This document shows positions 12,136 through 25,010 of a DNA stretch of 64,000 nt, in pieces (position 1 is the stretch's first letter; each line of letters opens with the position of its first letter). The DNA comes from Dromiciops gliroides. Taxonomy: Eukaryota > Chordata > Mammalia > Microbiotheria > Microbiotheriidae. Made by a program: the position numbers and the translations under genes. Where the stretch lies: positions 306,053,468 to 306,117,467 of the forward strand of contig NC_057861.1 of NCBI RefSeq assembly GCF_019393635.1, written 5' to 3'. Under the pieces are notes generated by a model. It was not told where the DNA came from. It saw nothing but the letters and a program-made list of their open reading frames with translations, and did no database searches.

Positions 12136-12281
12136 GGGACAGCTAGGTGGCACAGTGGATAAAGCACTGGCCCTGGATTCAGGAGGACCTGGGTTCAAAT
12201 CTGGCCTCAAACACTTGACACTTACTAGCTGTGTGACCCTGGGCAAGTCACTTAACCCTCATTGCCCTGCCAAAAAAAAAG
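12136..12281 (+). mobile_element. WSINE/Mar1-type CORE-SINE
   Basis: Complete sense copy of the GATTCAGG / CACTTGACACTT / CCCTCATTGCCC subtype with an A9 tail. Flanking ACCTATAG (12129-12136) and ACCCATAG (12282-12289) look like a target duplication with one change. Confidence 0.94.
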
Positions 12282-12289
12282 ACCCATAG

Positions 12290-13009
12290 CTCTCACTTTC
12301 AGGAAGAGGATCTCTGGCTAGTAAGCCTCCAGCAGATGGTAGGAGAGGGGGATCCAGCTATCCCTGAAGAAGACAGATTGCTCAAGTTCAGCAGATGGTA
12401 TCAGAAAACAACATCTCAGCAACCACACATCTCTCAAGAGATGGGACCCCTAATCTCAAGGGACCTATGCTCCTAATGCAGAGCACACATGTGGTACCCA
12501 AGAGAGAATACCAGAGAGCAGTTCAATGTCAACACAGGCATCTGGGTGGTTAACATCAAAGGTATAAGTTGCTCCAGTGACATGCTTTAACTATGCATGT
12601 ACTCTGTATGTAAGTTCTTACCCACTGGTGGTATGGTAACCTGTAGGAAAGAGAACACCATATGTTCATGGGAGGATAGGAGTAGAAGACTTCTTTTGTC
12701 ACTTTGCTTGCCTTGAAATTTGATTAAATGTCTTTTTCCCCAAAAACAAATCTATTCTCTGGCTGTCTGGTAAAAATAAGCACACTATGGGGAGCTCATA
12801 AGCTGTGTGGTTTTAAGTAGGACTTTTAAGTAGGACTGATGCAGTGACTCAAACCTCCGTAGCTCTCCTGGAATCCCTCAAGTGAAGAGATACTACAGGT
12901 GCCACACTATTATAAACATTGCAAGGACCCAAAAGTAAAGGAATTGGCCAATCTACACTCAACCACCACAATTTAGCTTATTAGCTACTGCCTTTGTCAT
13001 TGCCTAGCT
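12290..13009. other. no gene recognised
   Basis: Unique-looking sequence continuing both sides of the SINE at 12136. It could be an old LTR or DNA element, but no termini can be defined. Confidence 0.35.
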
Positions 13010-13145
13010 TATTTTTTTAATTGAATAGAATTTTATTTTCCAAAATATATGTAAAAACAAATTTTGACATCATTTTTTAAAACTTTGTGTTCCAACTGCT
13101 CTTCCTCCCTCCCTTCCCCCCCCACCCACCCATTGTCTAGCTTCT
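13010..13145 (-). repeat. L1-type LINE 3' tail fragment (tentative)
   Basis: Order on the plus strand is T-rich start, 'ttttattttccaaaatatat', 'gtaaaaacaaattttgacat' and then a CCTCCC-rich tract, as in reverse-complemented marsupial L1 3' ends. Confidence 0.45.
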
Positions 13146-13265
13146 GTGAAAAGAAGCATTTCCCCTCTGCTCCAAAGAAGGTAGATGGCCCCAGTGGAAA
13201 CCAATTAGAAGTAGTAATAAAAATCAGAAAGGAGCCTAAAGGAAATGTAATGTATGTTATGTCTT

Positions 13266-13500
13266 ATTATTCAGCTGTGTCTGACTGTTCATCATGTAGT
13301 TTTGGCTTTTCTTGAAAGAGATACTGGAGTAGTTAGCCATTTGCTTTTACAGCTCATTTTATAGATAAGGAAACAGAGGCAAATAGGATTAAGTGACTTG
13401 CCCGGGGTCACCCAGCTAGTAAGTGTCTGAAATCCGATTTGAATTCAGATCCTCTTGACACCAGGATTGGCACTCTATCTACTACGCCACCTAGCAGTCC
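13266..13500 (-). mobile_element. full-length Mar1-type CORE-SINE
   Basis: Antisense copy: 'gagatactggagtagttagc', 'acagctcattttatagataa', 'aagtgacttgcccggggtca', then the head at the right end (CCACCTAGCAGTCC). Confidence 0.9.
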
Positions 13501-13721
13501 TCTTATAATTTTACTTCTGCTTTATTTCTCCCTAAACCTCTGACAGTGAGGGTACAAGTCATAGATGAAATTGTGTTTTCTCAGCCTCTGAGAAAAGGAG
13601 ATACAGGTGACTAGATAGGGGAGGAAGTCATATTCCTAAAGAAAAAGAAGAACAAGCTTTCTTTTGGTCATCCCAGGTGCCTAAGTAGCCTAATCCAAAA
13701 TCAGTTTTCTACAAGATTCAT

Positions 13722-13870
13722 GTTCATAGCAGCATAAATTTGGAAGTGAGGGGGACTTGAGAGATCATCTAGTCCAACCTTCTTTACAAGTGAAGGCCCC
13801 GAGAGGAAATGTGATGCCCAAGGTAGTACAAAGCAGAACTGGTATTCAAAGCCCAGTCCTCTAAGTCCAA
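13722..13870 (-). repeat. MIR/THER1-type CORE-SINE
   Basis: Antisense MIR signature 'gagagatcatctagtccaac', 'gtgatgcccaaggtagt' and a decayed right end 'gcccagtcctctaagtcc'. Confidence 0.6.
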
Positions 13871-14199
13871 ATCTGGTATTTTTTATATTAAGCCCCCAAA
13901 ATGCTAGATTTTAGTTAAAGGTTAGTCAAAATAAAGATGCAATTTTTCCCATCCAAGCTCATAGATTCCCTGAATATATCCAAATTAAGAATCCCTGGTT
14001 TAAGGGATTTCCCCTGTCACCTACCTCCTAAATGTCAGAGGAACTTGAACCCAGATCATTCTGACTTAAGTCCTCCTCTCATAGTGCCGAAAGAATATGA
14101 ATGCTAGAAAGGTGAACCTTTTTTCAAGAAGAAGCATGTGGTCATTAAAAGCTTGACAAAATTTCCCAAATGCAATCTAGGCCAGTCTTCCTTGCTGGT

Positions 14200-14815
14200 C
14201 TGCAATGTCTGTCTAAGAATTACAGGCTGATAAACCAGTTGTCTACATGCTGTCTATCCAACTGCATAGAAAAGTTAGAAAATTGGTATTTTGTTTTTCC
14301 TTTGTGGATAACCTTTGTGCTGTGGATAACTTTGTGCTGACCTCTGAGGGAGGTTGGATTTCATTTAGGTGGTTCCTCCTCAATGTTCTAGAGATTGATG
14401 AAATCAGTACCATGTCATCTGCAAACTGGAGCATCTGGAGAAACTGACCCTCTACAGGGAATCCCTCTTCCATTTGAATGCCTATGATAGCCTTCATAAC
14501 AGAAGCAAACACCTTTGAGCATATGTCTCCCTTCTTTCATGCTTCACTTCATAGCAATAATCAGAGGGTTGTCAAACTAAGTTATCTCTGTTATTTCAAG
14601 GAATCATGTATGATTTTGACACATGAATGAGAGACACCTTGTTGGAGGAAAGCCTTTATGGTGTCATTTTGCTCAATCAAATCAAGTGTTGGATTTCTTT
14701 TATAGTTAATAAACATTAAGCTCAGTAGGATCTTGCATTCTTTGCATCTTTTATTCAACTATATGTGTATTAAGGAAGAATACTGCTACAGAATATCATT
14801 TGCAAAAGGCTTACC
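14200..14815 (-). mobile_element. RTE-clade LINE fragment, reverse transcriptase part
   Basis: On the minus strand an 89-codon frame (14512-14243) contains LQFADDMVLIS, the catalytic FADD box of a reverse transcriptase with the hydrophobic context typical of RTE/BovB elements. Upstream in the element, 14560-14770 aligns by eye with 34270-34420 elsewhere in the window (shared GAGACACC.TGTTGG and CAATCAAAT blocks). The frame is open only locally and the element is truncated at both ends, so it is a dead copy. RTE elements encode an endonuclease plus reverse transcriptase that copies RNA into the genome. Confidence 0.75.
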
Positions 14816-16360
14816 TTCTCCTACTTTTGTCTAGAATGCCCTTTATATATGTGTGTAAATGTTTCTTATAAAGATTTTGTAGAAGTAGGAAAATAGAGAA
14901 ATATATCAGTAGTTGTTGATATTTTCTCAGGAAATGCCCCAGGCACTCACCTATTTGAATTATTATTATTATTTTACTCCATGGCTGAGGGTAAAATAAT
15001 ATGACTTGGGAGTATAGACAGCAAGACTGAAGTGCGGAATCATGGAGGGAAATATTCTGTGAGGGCAGAGGCATGATTAATCCAATATCAGGGTATACTT
15101 GATTGTATTCCTGTTTCTTTCTTGTATTCTGTTTCTATTCTTGAGATTCATACTATTTGTCTTCCAGATTTGATTCAGTTCAAGGCTGGAAGCTGAGAAG
15201 AAGATGGAGAAGCTACCACATTGCAAGTTCTTTAGAGATTAGCTGCTGTAATTAGGACCAGTAACAGAAGCCAGAAATAAAAGTAGCCTGTGAGAGTATG
15301 GAGCCTAGTCTGGCAGCAACCCACCAGTTTACCAATTGATGAGGTTAGAACATCCCTACAGTTTTCCCCTCCTTTCCTCCTTTCTTTTCTATCCTTCAGA
15401 AGTGACCCCAGGTGGGTCCCAGATATGCAGGCTTTTCCTTTATCTTCCCCATGACCTGGGGAGGGGGGAAAAAAGGGAGGGTATTGAATAATTCAGAACT
15501 ATCGCTCCAAGACCATAAAAGGGGAAGCTAGGAAAAGCTTTGGGAGACTATATACTGAGTGCTCCAAGAGAAGAGAAATGAGCATTTTTAAAAGAATTTT
15601 GCTATGTTTGATAGTGTGGGTCATCATGTCTGGGTGTAATCATGTAAATATAGAAGACTATGATTGAGAAGGGGAGATATCATATGTAGGGATGGGGTCA
15701 ATGAGTCACAAAGATTTTCATATAATTTTCAATCATTTGTAGCAGGAATTCCATTTCCAAATTCCTAGAATTCAGGATCAGGGCCAACAAAGGCTTCCTA
15801 CTTGCCCAGTCTGAGGCTTGATAGATTTTCATGACTTGCACCTAGGCATAGAAGTCTCTCTCATTGCCTGATTGATTAATTAAAGTAACAACCTATTTCC
15901 TATGGGTGTGCAGGAAGCAGGGCTTGAGTGGGGTGCAGGCTGCTGTCATTTCTCTAGTACCTTAGGTGTCACCTTGGAAACTGAAAGTCCCATCTCAGTT
16001 ACCATTTTTCATCACTGATAATTCCTGAAATTCTCTCCAAGCATGTAATATCTTTCTCTCCTTCAGATATCTTTGTAAAGTAGATCTTTCATCACATGAT
16101 GAAGTCTTATGCCCCAAAATCCTCAAGGTTATCCACAAGATGAAGTCTACATTGCATAGTCAGGCATTGAAGCTTCTCAATCTGAACATAACCTACCTTT
16201 TCAAGTATTATCATCACCACCACCACCATCAGAATGGTTGGCATTTACCTCAATCAAAAAGAGCCCTTCGTTCTTGTCAAACTCATCTACTTGTGTCTCT
16301 ATTCCTACTCACCTATACATATTCATACTCTTACACTTCAAGTTAAATCCCACTTATTCT
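14816..16360. other. no gene recognised
   Basis: AT-rich unique sequence. A short CAT/CAC run at 16210-16228 gives a poly-histidine stretch in one frame that has no other support. Confidence 0.45.
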
Positions 16361-16364
16361 TGTG

Positions 16365-16615
16365 ATCTGATTATCCTTGACTGCACCAACCCACAAATTC
16401 TTTCTCTCCTCTGAACCCCTTGAACCTCTCAGTCATTTAAACATTTATTGCCTTGTATTATCTGTCCTTTTCAAATACATGTGTCTTTTCTCCACAGCTA
16501 GATTGTAATCTTCTTGAGGGAAGAGCCCCTCCCTTATCCATTTTTGTATACCCAATGGTGCCTATCATAAGGCTACATCCAAAGTAGCTGTTTAATCAAC
16601 ATTTGTTGTTATTGA
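16365..16615 (+). repeat. L2-type LINE 3' end
   Basis: Sense L2 3' end: 'agattgtaatcttcttgagg' (16499 on), 'tttttgtatacccaatggtg', then 'agctgtttaatcaacatttg'. Preceded by C/T-rich L2-like sequence. Confidence 0.65.
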
Positions 16616-16997
16616 TTAGAACTCAAGTCTCCCATCCTTCAGTTCCAAGCACTTTCAATAAAAAATTCAATCAATAAATCAATATAGTTTTCAACCATAG
16701 CATCTACTACTACCCTAGCAGGAACATGCTCAATATAAAATAAGTCAGTCTTAGTTAGCTAAGTGGCACCCCCACCTGTATTGGATAGCCAGAAAGATAA
16801 GACAGGCTGAAATAGAAAAGAGTTAAAGAGCATGGTCCTATAGAAATATCCAGAGGCCCTCACTTCTTAGTGATTTCTATTTAAATATATCCCCTTAGAT
16901 TGACTTAAATTTTATTTAAAGAGTTATGTGGACACACATTACTAGGGATGGAGATTTGTAGAAAAATGTTAGAATAAGAAAACTCCTTTAGCATGAC

Positions 16998-18320
<1,323 letters not shown>

Positions 18321-18324
18321 ACAG

Positions 18325-18560
18325 TAAATAGAGGGTTGATCTTGGAGTCGGGAAGACAAGTTCTAATCCTGCCTCACACACTTACCAGCAATGTGACTTT
18401 GAATGAGTTCCTTCTCCTGGCCTCAGGTTCTTCATCTATAAAATGAGGATGATAGTAACGCCAACTTGACAGGATCATGAAGATCAAATGAGATAACATG
18501 TTATCTCGTGTGTTTTTCAAACCTCAGAGCACCATATAAATGCTAGATATTATTATCATC
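18325..18560 (+). repeat. MIR/THER1-type CORE-SINE
   Basis: Long sense copy: 'gagtcgggaagacaagttc', 'cttcatctataaaatgagga', 'gatcaaatgagataacatg', 'accatataaatgctagatat'. Confidence 0.7.
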
Positions 18561-18684
18561 ACCATCACCCAAAATAGAAATAGCTCAAAACCAGCAGCAG
18601 TAGCAAGTTAAACACATTCACCTTCTGAGTACAAAGTTTCTACAAGTCAACTAATTTCACCAAATAATAATAATTGACACTCGT

Positions 18685-18905
18685 TTAAGAGCTTTAAGAT
18701 CATTTTAGGCACAGTATCTCATTTGGTCTTCATGACAACACTGTAAGGTAGGTGCAATTATTATTCTCATTTTATAGATGAGGAAACTGAGACTCAGAAA
18801 AGTTAAATTACTTATCCAGAGTGACAGAGCTAGTAAGTGTGTGAGGGAAAATGGGAGCCCAGGTCTGCCTGACCCCCAAGTGTAGGGCTCTATCCATGAC
18901 AGTGG
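18685..18905 (-). repeat. MIR/THER1-type CORE-SINE
   Basis: Antisense copy: 'tctcatttggtcttcatgac', 'cattttatagatgaggaaac', 'agagctagtaagtgt', 'agggctctatccatga'. Confidence 0.7.
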
Positions 18906-19067
18906 ACTGACTCGACTCATTAGATGTATTTGCTGACCACCTCCGAGGCTGTAGAGGACATTTTTGGATAGTTATAATCATTTTGGACATTATAAGAAGC
19001 ACTTTCAATTCCTTCAAATTCTACTTGGAAAGTAATTCAGCCAAAATCTAGAAGACAACCCAGCAGT

Positions 19068-19070
<3 letters not shown>

Positions 19071-19109
<39 letters not shown>
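19071..19109. repeat. (AC)19 microsatellite
   Basis: Perfect dinucleotide run of 39 bases. It creates a Cys-Val run in several minus-strand frames. Confidence 0.97.
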
Positions 19110-19111
<2 letters not shown>

Positions 19112-20099
19112 GTGCAGGACCCAAAATGAGGAAAGAGGAAATACAAACCAGGCTCCCCCTCCCTCTGCACCCCACCCTCCCGGGCCTTTTCCAAGCTGCA
19201 GACTGAACCATATTGTCCCTTCCAAGCCAAGTTTGACTTCTAAAGAAATCTTTTCAAGATGTACAAAGCAGCAGAGCCCAGTGGATCCATAAACACTACC
19301 ATCTGCCACACCAGGCCCCATCCCATAATCCCTCGGTCTGGCAAAGTACCTTTTAACGGAGTTGCCTGCTGTGCCCAGTGAAGAATGAGCATTAGGTAAT
19401 GACCTACAAAGAGTGTGGTGCTGCTGCAGAGCACAACCCCCCACCCCCCACCCCACCCTGGCCCTGATTCCAGGCCCTTTGGCAATTCTAGCGGGCCTGT
19501 AGGGGGCCTTGGCACCCAAATGTTAATGTGGGAAATGCGGGGGGGAGTTACCTGTGGGGTCTGTTATGTGCATTATGTATGTCCACAAAGAATTGATTAA
19601 CTGTTTTAGAATCAAGAAAAAAAAATGTAGCCATCTTTTTGAATGACTTCTGGCTAAGCTGTCCTGCAGTCTCAGCCCAAAGAGAGAGCTTTATGTCTTC
19701 TACAGATGGATAAAAAGAGAAAACCTCAAGAGATTTCTGCGTTTGGAGCCTTTGGCTTCAGGGCCATATAATGTCCTCACCTAACAATGATTCATCAAAT
19801 TCAATGTGAAAATATATGTATTGTTCTCTTTTCATATAGAGTAAATACCAGTGGATAGAGAGCTGACAGGTGTCTAGAAAACCGGGGTTCAAGTACTGCC
19901 TCTGACAGGCTCGCTCCAACAATCCACCAACCAAGGCAGCCTTGGAATTCAACAAAAGTGCGTTTTAATAGGGTGCTTAGTGCCCTGATAAGCAAGAAAC
20001 TTCCCACAGTTTCATTGGGAGACCAGATACCTGCACCAACAACCTGTGGCAAAACTTAAAATGGAAACTTTGGGCCAAATTTGAAAATTTCAGCAGATT
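19110..20099. other. no gene recognised
   Basis: Minus-strand frames of up to 160 codons (19519-19037) cross the AC run; the part outside it has no recognised domain. Treated as chance in a GC-richer patch. Confidence 0.4.
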
Positions 20100-20725
20100 G
20101 AACACTACTTAAACTGTCTCTATTATCTATGTACTGATTTCATCTGCTCCAGTGCATGTTCACTTTAAGACAGTCATACATTTATCCATTAAAAGGGGAC
20201 ATCATTTCACCTTTAAAATAAAATTAAAGACAATAACAAATTCCAGAAAAATAATTTTAAATTTAATTGTGGAAAATTTCAAAGGATTATCTATAACTAT
20301 ACTTGTTTCAACTGTTTAAAAATTGCAGCTTTTGGAAATTTACTTACTATGTTAAACTTTACAAAATTAATTTCAGCTGAGAACTATGACAGATGTGAGT
20401 ATTACTTTTAACTGCCACCCAAAGATTGACATTGAGTTGACACACTAAGTTCAGATGCAGAAAGCAGCACAATGATCCATTTCTTCTGTAACGTGACCCT
20501 ATGCTCACTTAACAGGGATAGTGGCAGATCATACCTGTGTCTAAATCTGATACATACCTATGTAAATTTAATTTCATGTGTGGATGCCATATTAAATGAA
20601 TGCTACATCATATTCAGTGTTGTTTGGAGCAAATTTCCTAGTTAGTCTTGCCTTTGCTGACTTTGATTTGAATCTTATTTTCACTTTCAAAAGTGGAGGT
20701 ATTTATGTTGGAATTATATTTGGAA
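20100..20725. promoter_or_regulatory. repeat-free AT-rich block, candidate conserved noncoding DNA
   Basis: About 620 bases with no SINE, LINE or microsatellite in a window otherwise full of them, and with clusters of TAATT/ATTAA homeodomain-like cores. Conservation is inferred only from this texture; it was not measured. Confidence 0.25.
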
Positions 20726-20984
20726 ATATCCAATAATTTTGTCAATTGCTTTGAGCCCTGCTGAGACAGTCTCATGTCTTCCCCAAAGGAAGCATGTTCC
20801 AGAATTTGGAAAATGCTGTCCTAGAGAAATAACCAGACTTGTTGGCTAAAGTCCCTGGGGAGGATGCCAAAGAGGACAAGAATAAGAATCTCATAGGCTG
20901 AGAATTCTCAGTAATGAATTGGTTGGACTAGCTGCCATCTGATAATCTTTCCAGCTCTGAGATTCTAAGATTCTGTGAAGGACT

Positions 20985-21009
20985 GTATGTATGTATGTAT
21001 GTATGTATG
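20985..21009. repeat. (GTAT)6 microsatellite
   Basis: Short tetranucleotide run. Confidence 0.95.
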
Positions 21010-21189
21010 GCTATATTCACTAGTAGAGGATGTGCCTTTATCAATGAGATAATGGACTCACTGAAGATCAGGGATCTATTCACTAGTGTGTAGGTTTGGA
21101 GGCATTTAGGTAAGTGGAAACTATTTATCCCCATGTAAGTAACCTCTGGGTGGAATCACTCTTTCCAAATTCCTCCAATGCCTGCCTGT

Positions 21190-21723
21190 TGTGGGGACCA
21201 ATTTTTAATTGGGGAGTGCTAGCTAAGTGGCTCGCCGCAATATTGGGGCAAGGAAGGAGACCGGCAGCCTCCCTCAAAACAGAACAAGATTTATTTTAAC
21301 AAGAACGAACTTAAACACAAACAGGATCAGTAGGATCAAGGGAAAGGAAATTAAAATGGGGAAAGGGAAATTATAATACCTGAAAAATACCACCGCCCAG
21401 GAATCAGCTGAAAATACGCTGCAGAACGCCTGTTGCTCTCCAGCTTCTACCTCGAATGCCCAATTCTCCTCCCTCAAACCTAGAAACACCCCACACAGCC
21501 CCAGCCAATGGAATGGCCGCTCTGATAGTCACATGACTGCCCTCACTAGGCTTCCAATCATTATAATTTTGCCAGGCCCATGTAGGCGTTGGCAAGTGGT
21601 GAATACGTGAGGTGCCAGAGCCCGGCAACGGCTACAAGTGGGTGGACCACCTTGCCGTTTGCGGAGCCCCAGGCCAGTGCACGCAGAGGCATAAAAACCT
21701 CAAATAACAATTAATTCTTTACA
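21190..21723 (-). mobile_element. solo LTR of an endogenous retrovirus (class I-like)
   Basis: A 534-base unit begins TGTGGGGACC and ends TTCTTTACA on the plus strand (TG..CA termini) and is flanked by CTGT at 21186-21189 and 21724-21727. On the minus strand it has a CCATTGGCT box (inverted CCAAT), and near its 3' end an AATAAA signal (about 21294) followed by TCTTGTTCTG. This is the layout U3-R-U5 on the minus strand. The four-base duplication fits class I (gammaretrovirus-like) integration. No primer-binding site, gag, pol or env lies beside it, so the provirus has been lost by LTR-LTR recombination. Confidence 0.85.
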
Positions 21724-21949
21724 CTGTCCATCTTGTTTGGAGACTATGGTATTCCATGACTTACAACTATATATTGCCAGACATCCTTAATGATGGACTA
21801 AAAAGGGAACAGGCAGTTTTTCACAGAGGATATCCTAAAACAAACCACATCTTTAAAGACATACAATTGACTGAAACAGAGAATACTAGATCCAGCTGGG
21901 CTTATTTTTTATTGACTGCAGAAAACCGGATTTGATTCTGTAGAGCAAA

Positions 21950-22010
21950 ATGTTATCTTGTGCATAATAGGTGCTTAGCAAATGTTTGCTGAATTAAATG
22001 TTGGGGTGGC
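21950..22010 (+). repeat. L2-type 3' end, short
   Basis: 'cataataggtgcttagcaaa' followed by TGTTTGCTGAATTAAATG is the terminal L2-type box. Confidence 0.55.
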
Positions 22011-22269
22011 CTTCCACAAAGCTATCTTTAAGGGGAAGAACCATCCAGATATCTGCAGGGTCTCCTGTGACATGTTGGTAAGTCTTTTGTGACCTCTTCA
22101 ACCTCCAAGTCTGGCACAGATTTCTCTGGATTGTAAATTTAAAATTGAATTAAGTATTGAATGACAGTCTAGTGGATTATGAAGATTGAAAGACTGCTGA
22201 TAACTCCCATATGGGAAGAACAGAATCAGGGCAGCTGGTGACTTGTGCATGTGCTAAGTCTGTAATGAG

Positions 22270-22440
22270 AACCATGAAAGACAGGATGGCATAATGGAGA
22301 GAATGCTGGCCTTGAAGTCAGGAAGACTTGGGTACAAATCCCAATTCATTCAGCTGTTTTCTAAGTTACAAAACCCTGAGTATCACTTAATCTCTTGAGC
22401 TTCAGATTCCTAATCTATGAAATAGAAAAATAAAGCATTT
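22270..22440 (+). repeat. MIR/THER1-type CORE-SINE
   Basis: 'ggcataatggagagaatgct', 'ggaagacttgggtacaaatc', 'aatctcttgagcttcagatt'. Sense, diverged. Confidence 0.6.
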
Positions 22441-22550
22441 ATTAAGCACTCACTATATACCATGCACTGTGCTAAGCACTGGGAATACAAATAGAGGCAG
22501 AAAAGACAGTCTCTGTTCTTAGGGAGTTTATAGGGTCAAGGCTGACAGGA
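22435..22550 (-). repeat. L2-related 3' tail
   Basis: 'catttattaagcactcacta', 'ccatgcactgtgctaagcac', 'tgggaatacaaatagaggc', 'gttcttagggagtttatag' is the widespread L2-related tail unit read in reverse. Confidence 0.55.
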
Positions 22551-22901
22551 AGATGGAGCAGTCCAGAAAAGGTCAAGCTGAGAATGAAGGAATCATAGCT
22601 AGGGTTCCTGAAGAAATGGGGAGCCCAGTCAGGGATTCACAAATCAGGCGAAAGGCCCCAGGATGGATTCATTGTGAGCTGAGGGAGGCCAGTGAGGAAA
22701 TGGAACAGTCTAGAGAATGGGAATGATGAGAGATAATGGAGATAATGATGGTATCTACTTCCCAGAATTGGGAGGGGAAGGCTGGGGTGGTTCAAATGAG
22801 AGAATATATATAAAGCACTTTGGGAAGCCCTATAGAAATGTCAGTTATTATTATGCTCTTAGAGGATTTGAAGCAAAATGTAAGGCATTCCATTTATATT
22901 A

Positions 22902-23108
22902 GGCAGTAAGGTGGCTCAGTGGATAGAATGCCAGGCCCAGAGTCAGGAAGACCTGAGTTCAAATCTAGCCTCAGACACTTGCTAGCTATGTGGCCTTGGG
23001 CAAGTCACTTAACCTCTGTTTGTCTTAATCCACTAGAAAAGGAAATGGCAAAACACCTCCAGTATCTTTGCCAAGAAAATCCCAAGAGTCACACATGACT
23101 GAACAACA
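22902..23108 (+). mobile_element. Mar1-type CORE-SINE
   Basis: Sense copy with head, B-box 'gagttcaaatctagc', long CORE part ('aaaggaaatggcaaaacac', 'ctccagtatctttgccaaga') and terminal GAACAACACC. Some internal deletion compared with the 6190 copy. Confidence 0.9.
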
Positions 23109-23290
23109 CCATCACCCAGGCCATTTATAAGACCAAGAAATGTTGGTAAGGCTTGGGATCACAAGATACCATCCAGAGTCTGGGAGCTTTAGGATGTGAT
23201 TCTGTTCATTCAAAAAAAGCAATTGTAAAAAATAAAAACCCATAAAGACCTCAATGTTATGACACTCTATATGCTAAAACTGACCTTTCT

Positions 23291-23555
23291 TGTTGTTCTT
23301 CAGTTGTTTCAGTCCTGTCCGACTCTTTGTGACTCCATTTGGGGTTTTCATGGCAAATATACTGGAAAGCTTTGCCATTTCCTTCTCCAGCTCATTTTAC
23401 AGATGAGGAAACTGAAGCAAACAGGATTAAGTGACTTGCCCAGGGTCACACAGCTAGTATGGGTCAAGTGTATGAGGCCAGATTTGAATTGAGGAAGATG
23501 TCTTCCCAACTCTAGGCCTTGTACTCTACACACTATGGTGCCACCTAGTTGCCCC
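23291..23555 (-). mobile_element. full-length Mar1-type CORE-SINE
   Basis: Antisense: 'tttcagtcctgtccgactc', 'gtgactccatttggggtttt', 'ttgccatttccttctccagc', 'gacttgcccagggtcacaca', ending with the head complement CCACCTAGTTGCCCC. Confidence 0.92.
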
Positions 23556-23720
23556 CAAACTGTCCTACTTTCCAAATTCAACCAAGGATCAGTGATGGGC
23601 ACAAAACCATTTCCACAAATGGACTATAATATGTAAGACATAGTTCAGCAAGAAGTAAGCTTGTGTGTGGCAGGCACTTTCCTGTAGTTATCTGTTGGAC
23701 TCCAGCCCAGGCATTGTTCT

Positions 23721-23867
23721 TTTTTTTTTTTTGTGGGGCAATGGGGTTTAAGTGACTTGCCCAGGGTCACACAGCTACTGTGTCAAGTGTCTGAGGCCGG
23801 ATTTGAACTCAGGTCCTCCTGAATCCAGGGCCAGTGCTTTATCCACTGTGCCACCTAGCTGCCCCCG
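23721..23867 (-). mobile_element. WSINE/Mar1-type CORE-SINE, 12-bp target duplication
   Basis: Complete antisense copy, T-run at its left and CCACCTAGCTGCCCC at its right. AGGCATTGTTCT at 23709-23720 is repeated at 23868-23879. Confidence 0.96.
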
Positions 23868-24453
23868 AGGCATTGTTCTAATGGAAGGTGGTGACCAGGG
23901 TTCACCACCAGGCACTTCTTCTCTCTTAGGATTGAATTCAGGAGTGAAAAGCAGGAAAACAACCCAGAGCCAAAGACAAAGTAAAGTTGGCCAGGAAGAA
24001 GGATGATGATGAGAAGAAAAGTTCAGATTGAAAAGCTGAAGCAAATCAGTGTGGAATTAGAAAATAGGCATAGCTATGGAAAAGATGGAATTTCTGAAAT
24101 CAAGACTAATGAGGGATCTCTAGAGACACAGGAATATCCTAACTTCACGTCTCCCATCATATCATCGCAGCTTCATATACTCAGCCCAACCTTCCATATG
24201 TAGTGTATGGGCTTAGCAGCTTCCTGAGCAACTCAGTTTGAGATCAAGAGTCTCACTCACCAAAGGAGTGAAATAAGAGGAGAAGGACCAGGAGCAAACA
24301 TTAAGTGGGGGCTGTTCTGTGCTTCAACTAATCCCTCCTTTTTTTATTCCCTCCATTGACTCCCCGACAGCCTTCTCATAATTAAGCTACATCAACCCTA
24401 AATGCCTAAAGGCCCACCCTACTTCCCAGTATTTGATTCCCTCAAAAATCCCA

Positions 24454-24597
24454 GGGGCAGCTAGGTGGCGCAGTGGATAGAGCACTGGCCCTGGATTCAG
24501 GAGTACCTGAGTTCAAATCCGGCCTCATACACTTGACACTTACTAGCTGTGTGACCCTGGGCAAGTCACTTAACCCCAATTGCCTCACCTAAAAAAA
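24454..24597 (+). mobile_element. WSINE/Mar1-type CORE-SINE, 11-bp target duplication
   Basis: Complete sense copy; AAAAATCCCAG flanks it at 24444-24454 and 24598-24608. It mixes the GATTCAGG and CACTTGACACTT states with a CCCCAATTGCCTCACC tail, so it is intermediate between the two subtypes seen elsewhere. Confidence 0.96.
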
Positions 24598-24834
24598 AAA
24601 AATCCCAGCAGAAGTGCTCATTCAGTCCATTTAGCACAAATACTTTCCAGATTCCATGGGCTTCCTCCACCTACAGACTAAGGTGCTATCGTTTTCTTTT
24701 CAGCCTATGGTACCCTGTTCTCTTGGGCCTACTGACAAGAGTCACTTAAATTCTATGAAGAGGTTGGAAATTGAATTCTCAGGTGAAACAGTGTTTATTA
24801 TATCTATCAGATTCTTTTGATTTTAATCACTTTG

Positions 24835-25010
24835 GGATAGGATCAGAGAAAGCTGGAAGGGACCTTGAAAGTCATTTAGTCAAACCCTCTCAGATTACAA
24901 ATGATGAAACTGAGGCCAAGAGAAATTAAGTGCCCAAGGTCACACAGGTAGCAAGTGATGGAGGCAGGATTCAAAGTCAGGGTCCTTTGATTCTACTTTT
25001 TCTTCTATCC
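24835..25010 (-). repeat. MIR/THER1-type CORE-SINE
   Basis: 'ctggaagggaccttgaaagt', 'gatgaaactgaggccaagag', 'aggtcacacaggtagcaagt', 'tcaaagtcagggtcctttga' in antisense order. Confidence 0.7.

Noticed and set aside
12290..12790. Possible LTR or DNA transposon around the SINE at 12136
   Set aside because: No TG..CA or inverted ends with a matching duplication could be found.
14243..14512. Reverse-transcriptase-like FADD frame as a possible functional gene
   Set aside because: Open only locally, truncated on both sides and matched by another decayed copy at 34.3 kb; it is a dead LINE.
16210..16230. Poly-histidine coding run (ATCACCACCACC)
   Set aside because: Simple trinucleotide repeat inside a 68-codon frame with no other support.
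19037..19519. 160-codon minus-strand frame in a GC-richer patch
   Set aside because: It includes a Cys-Val run from the AC microsatellite; the rest shows no domain or splice context, and other frames are also open.
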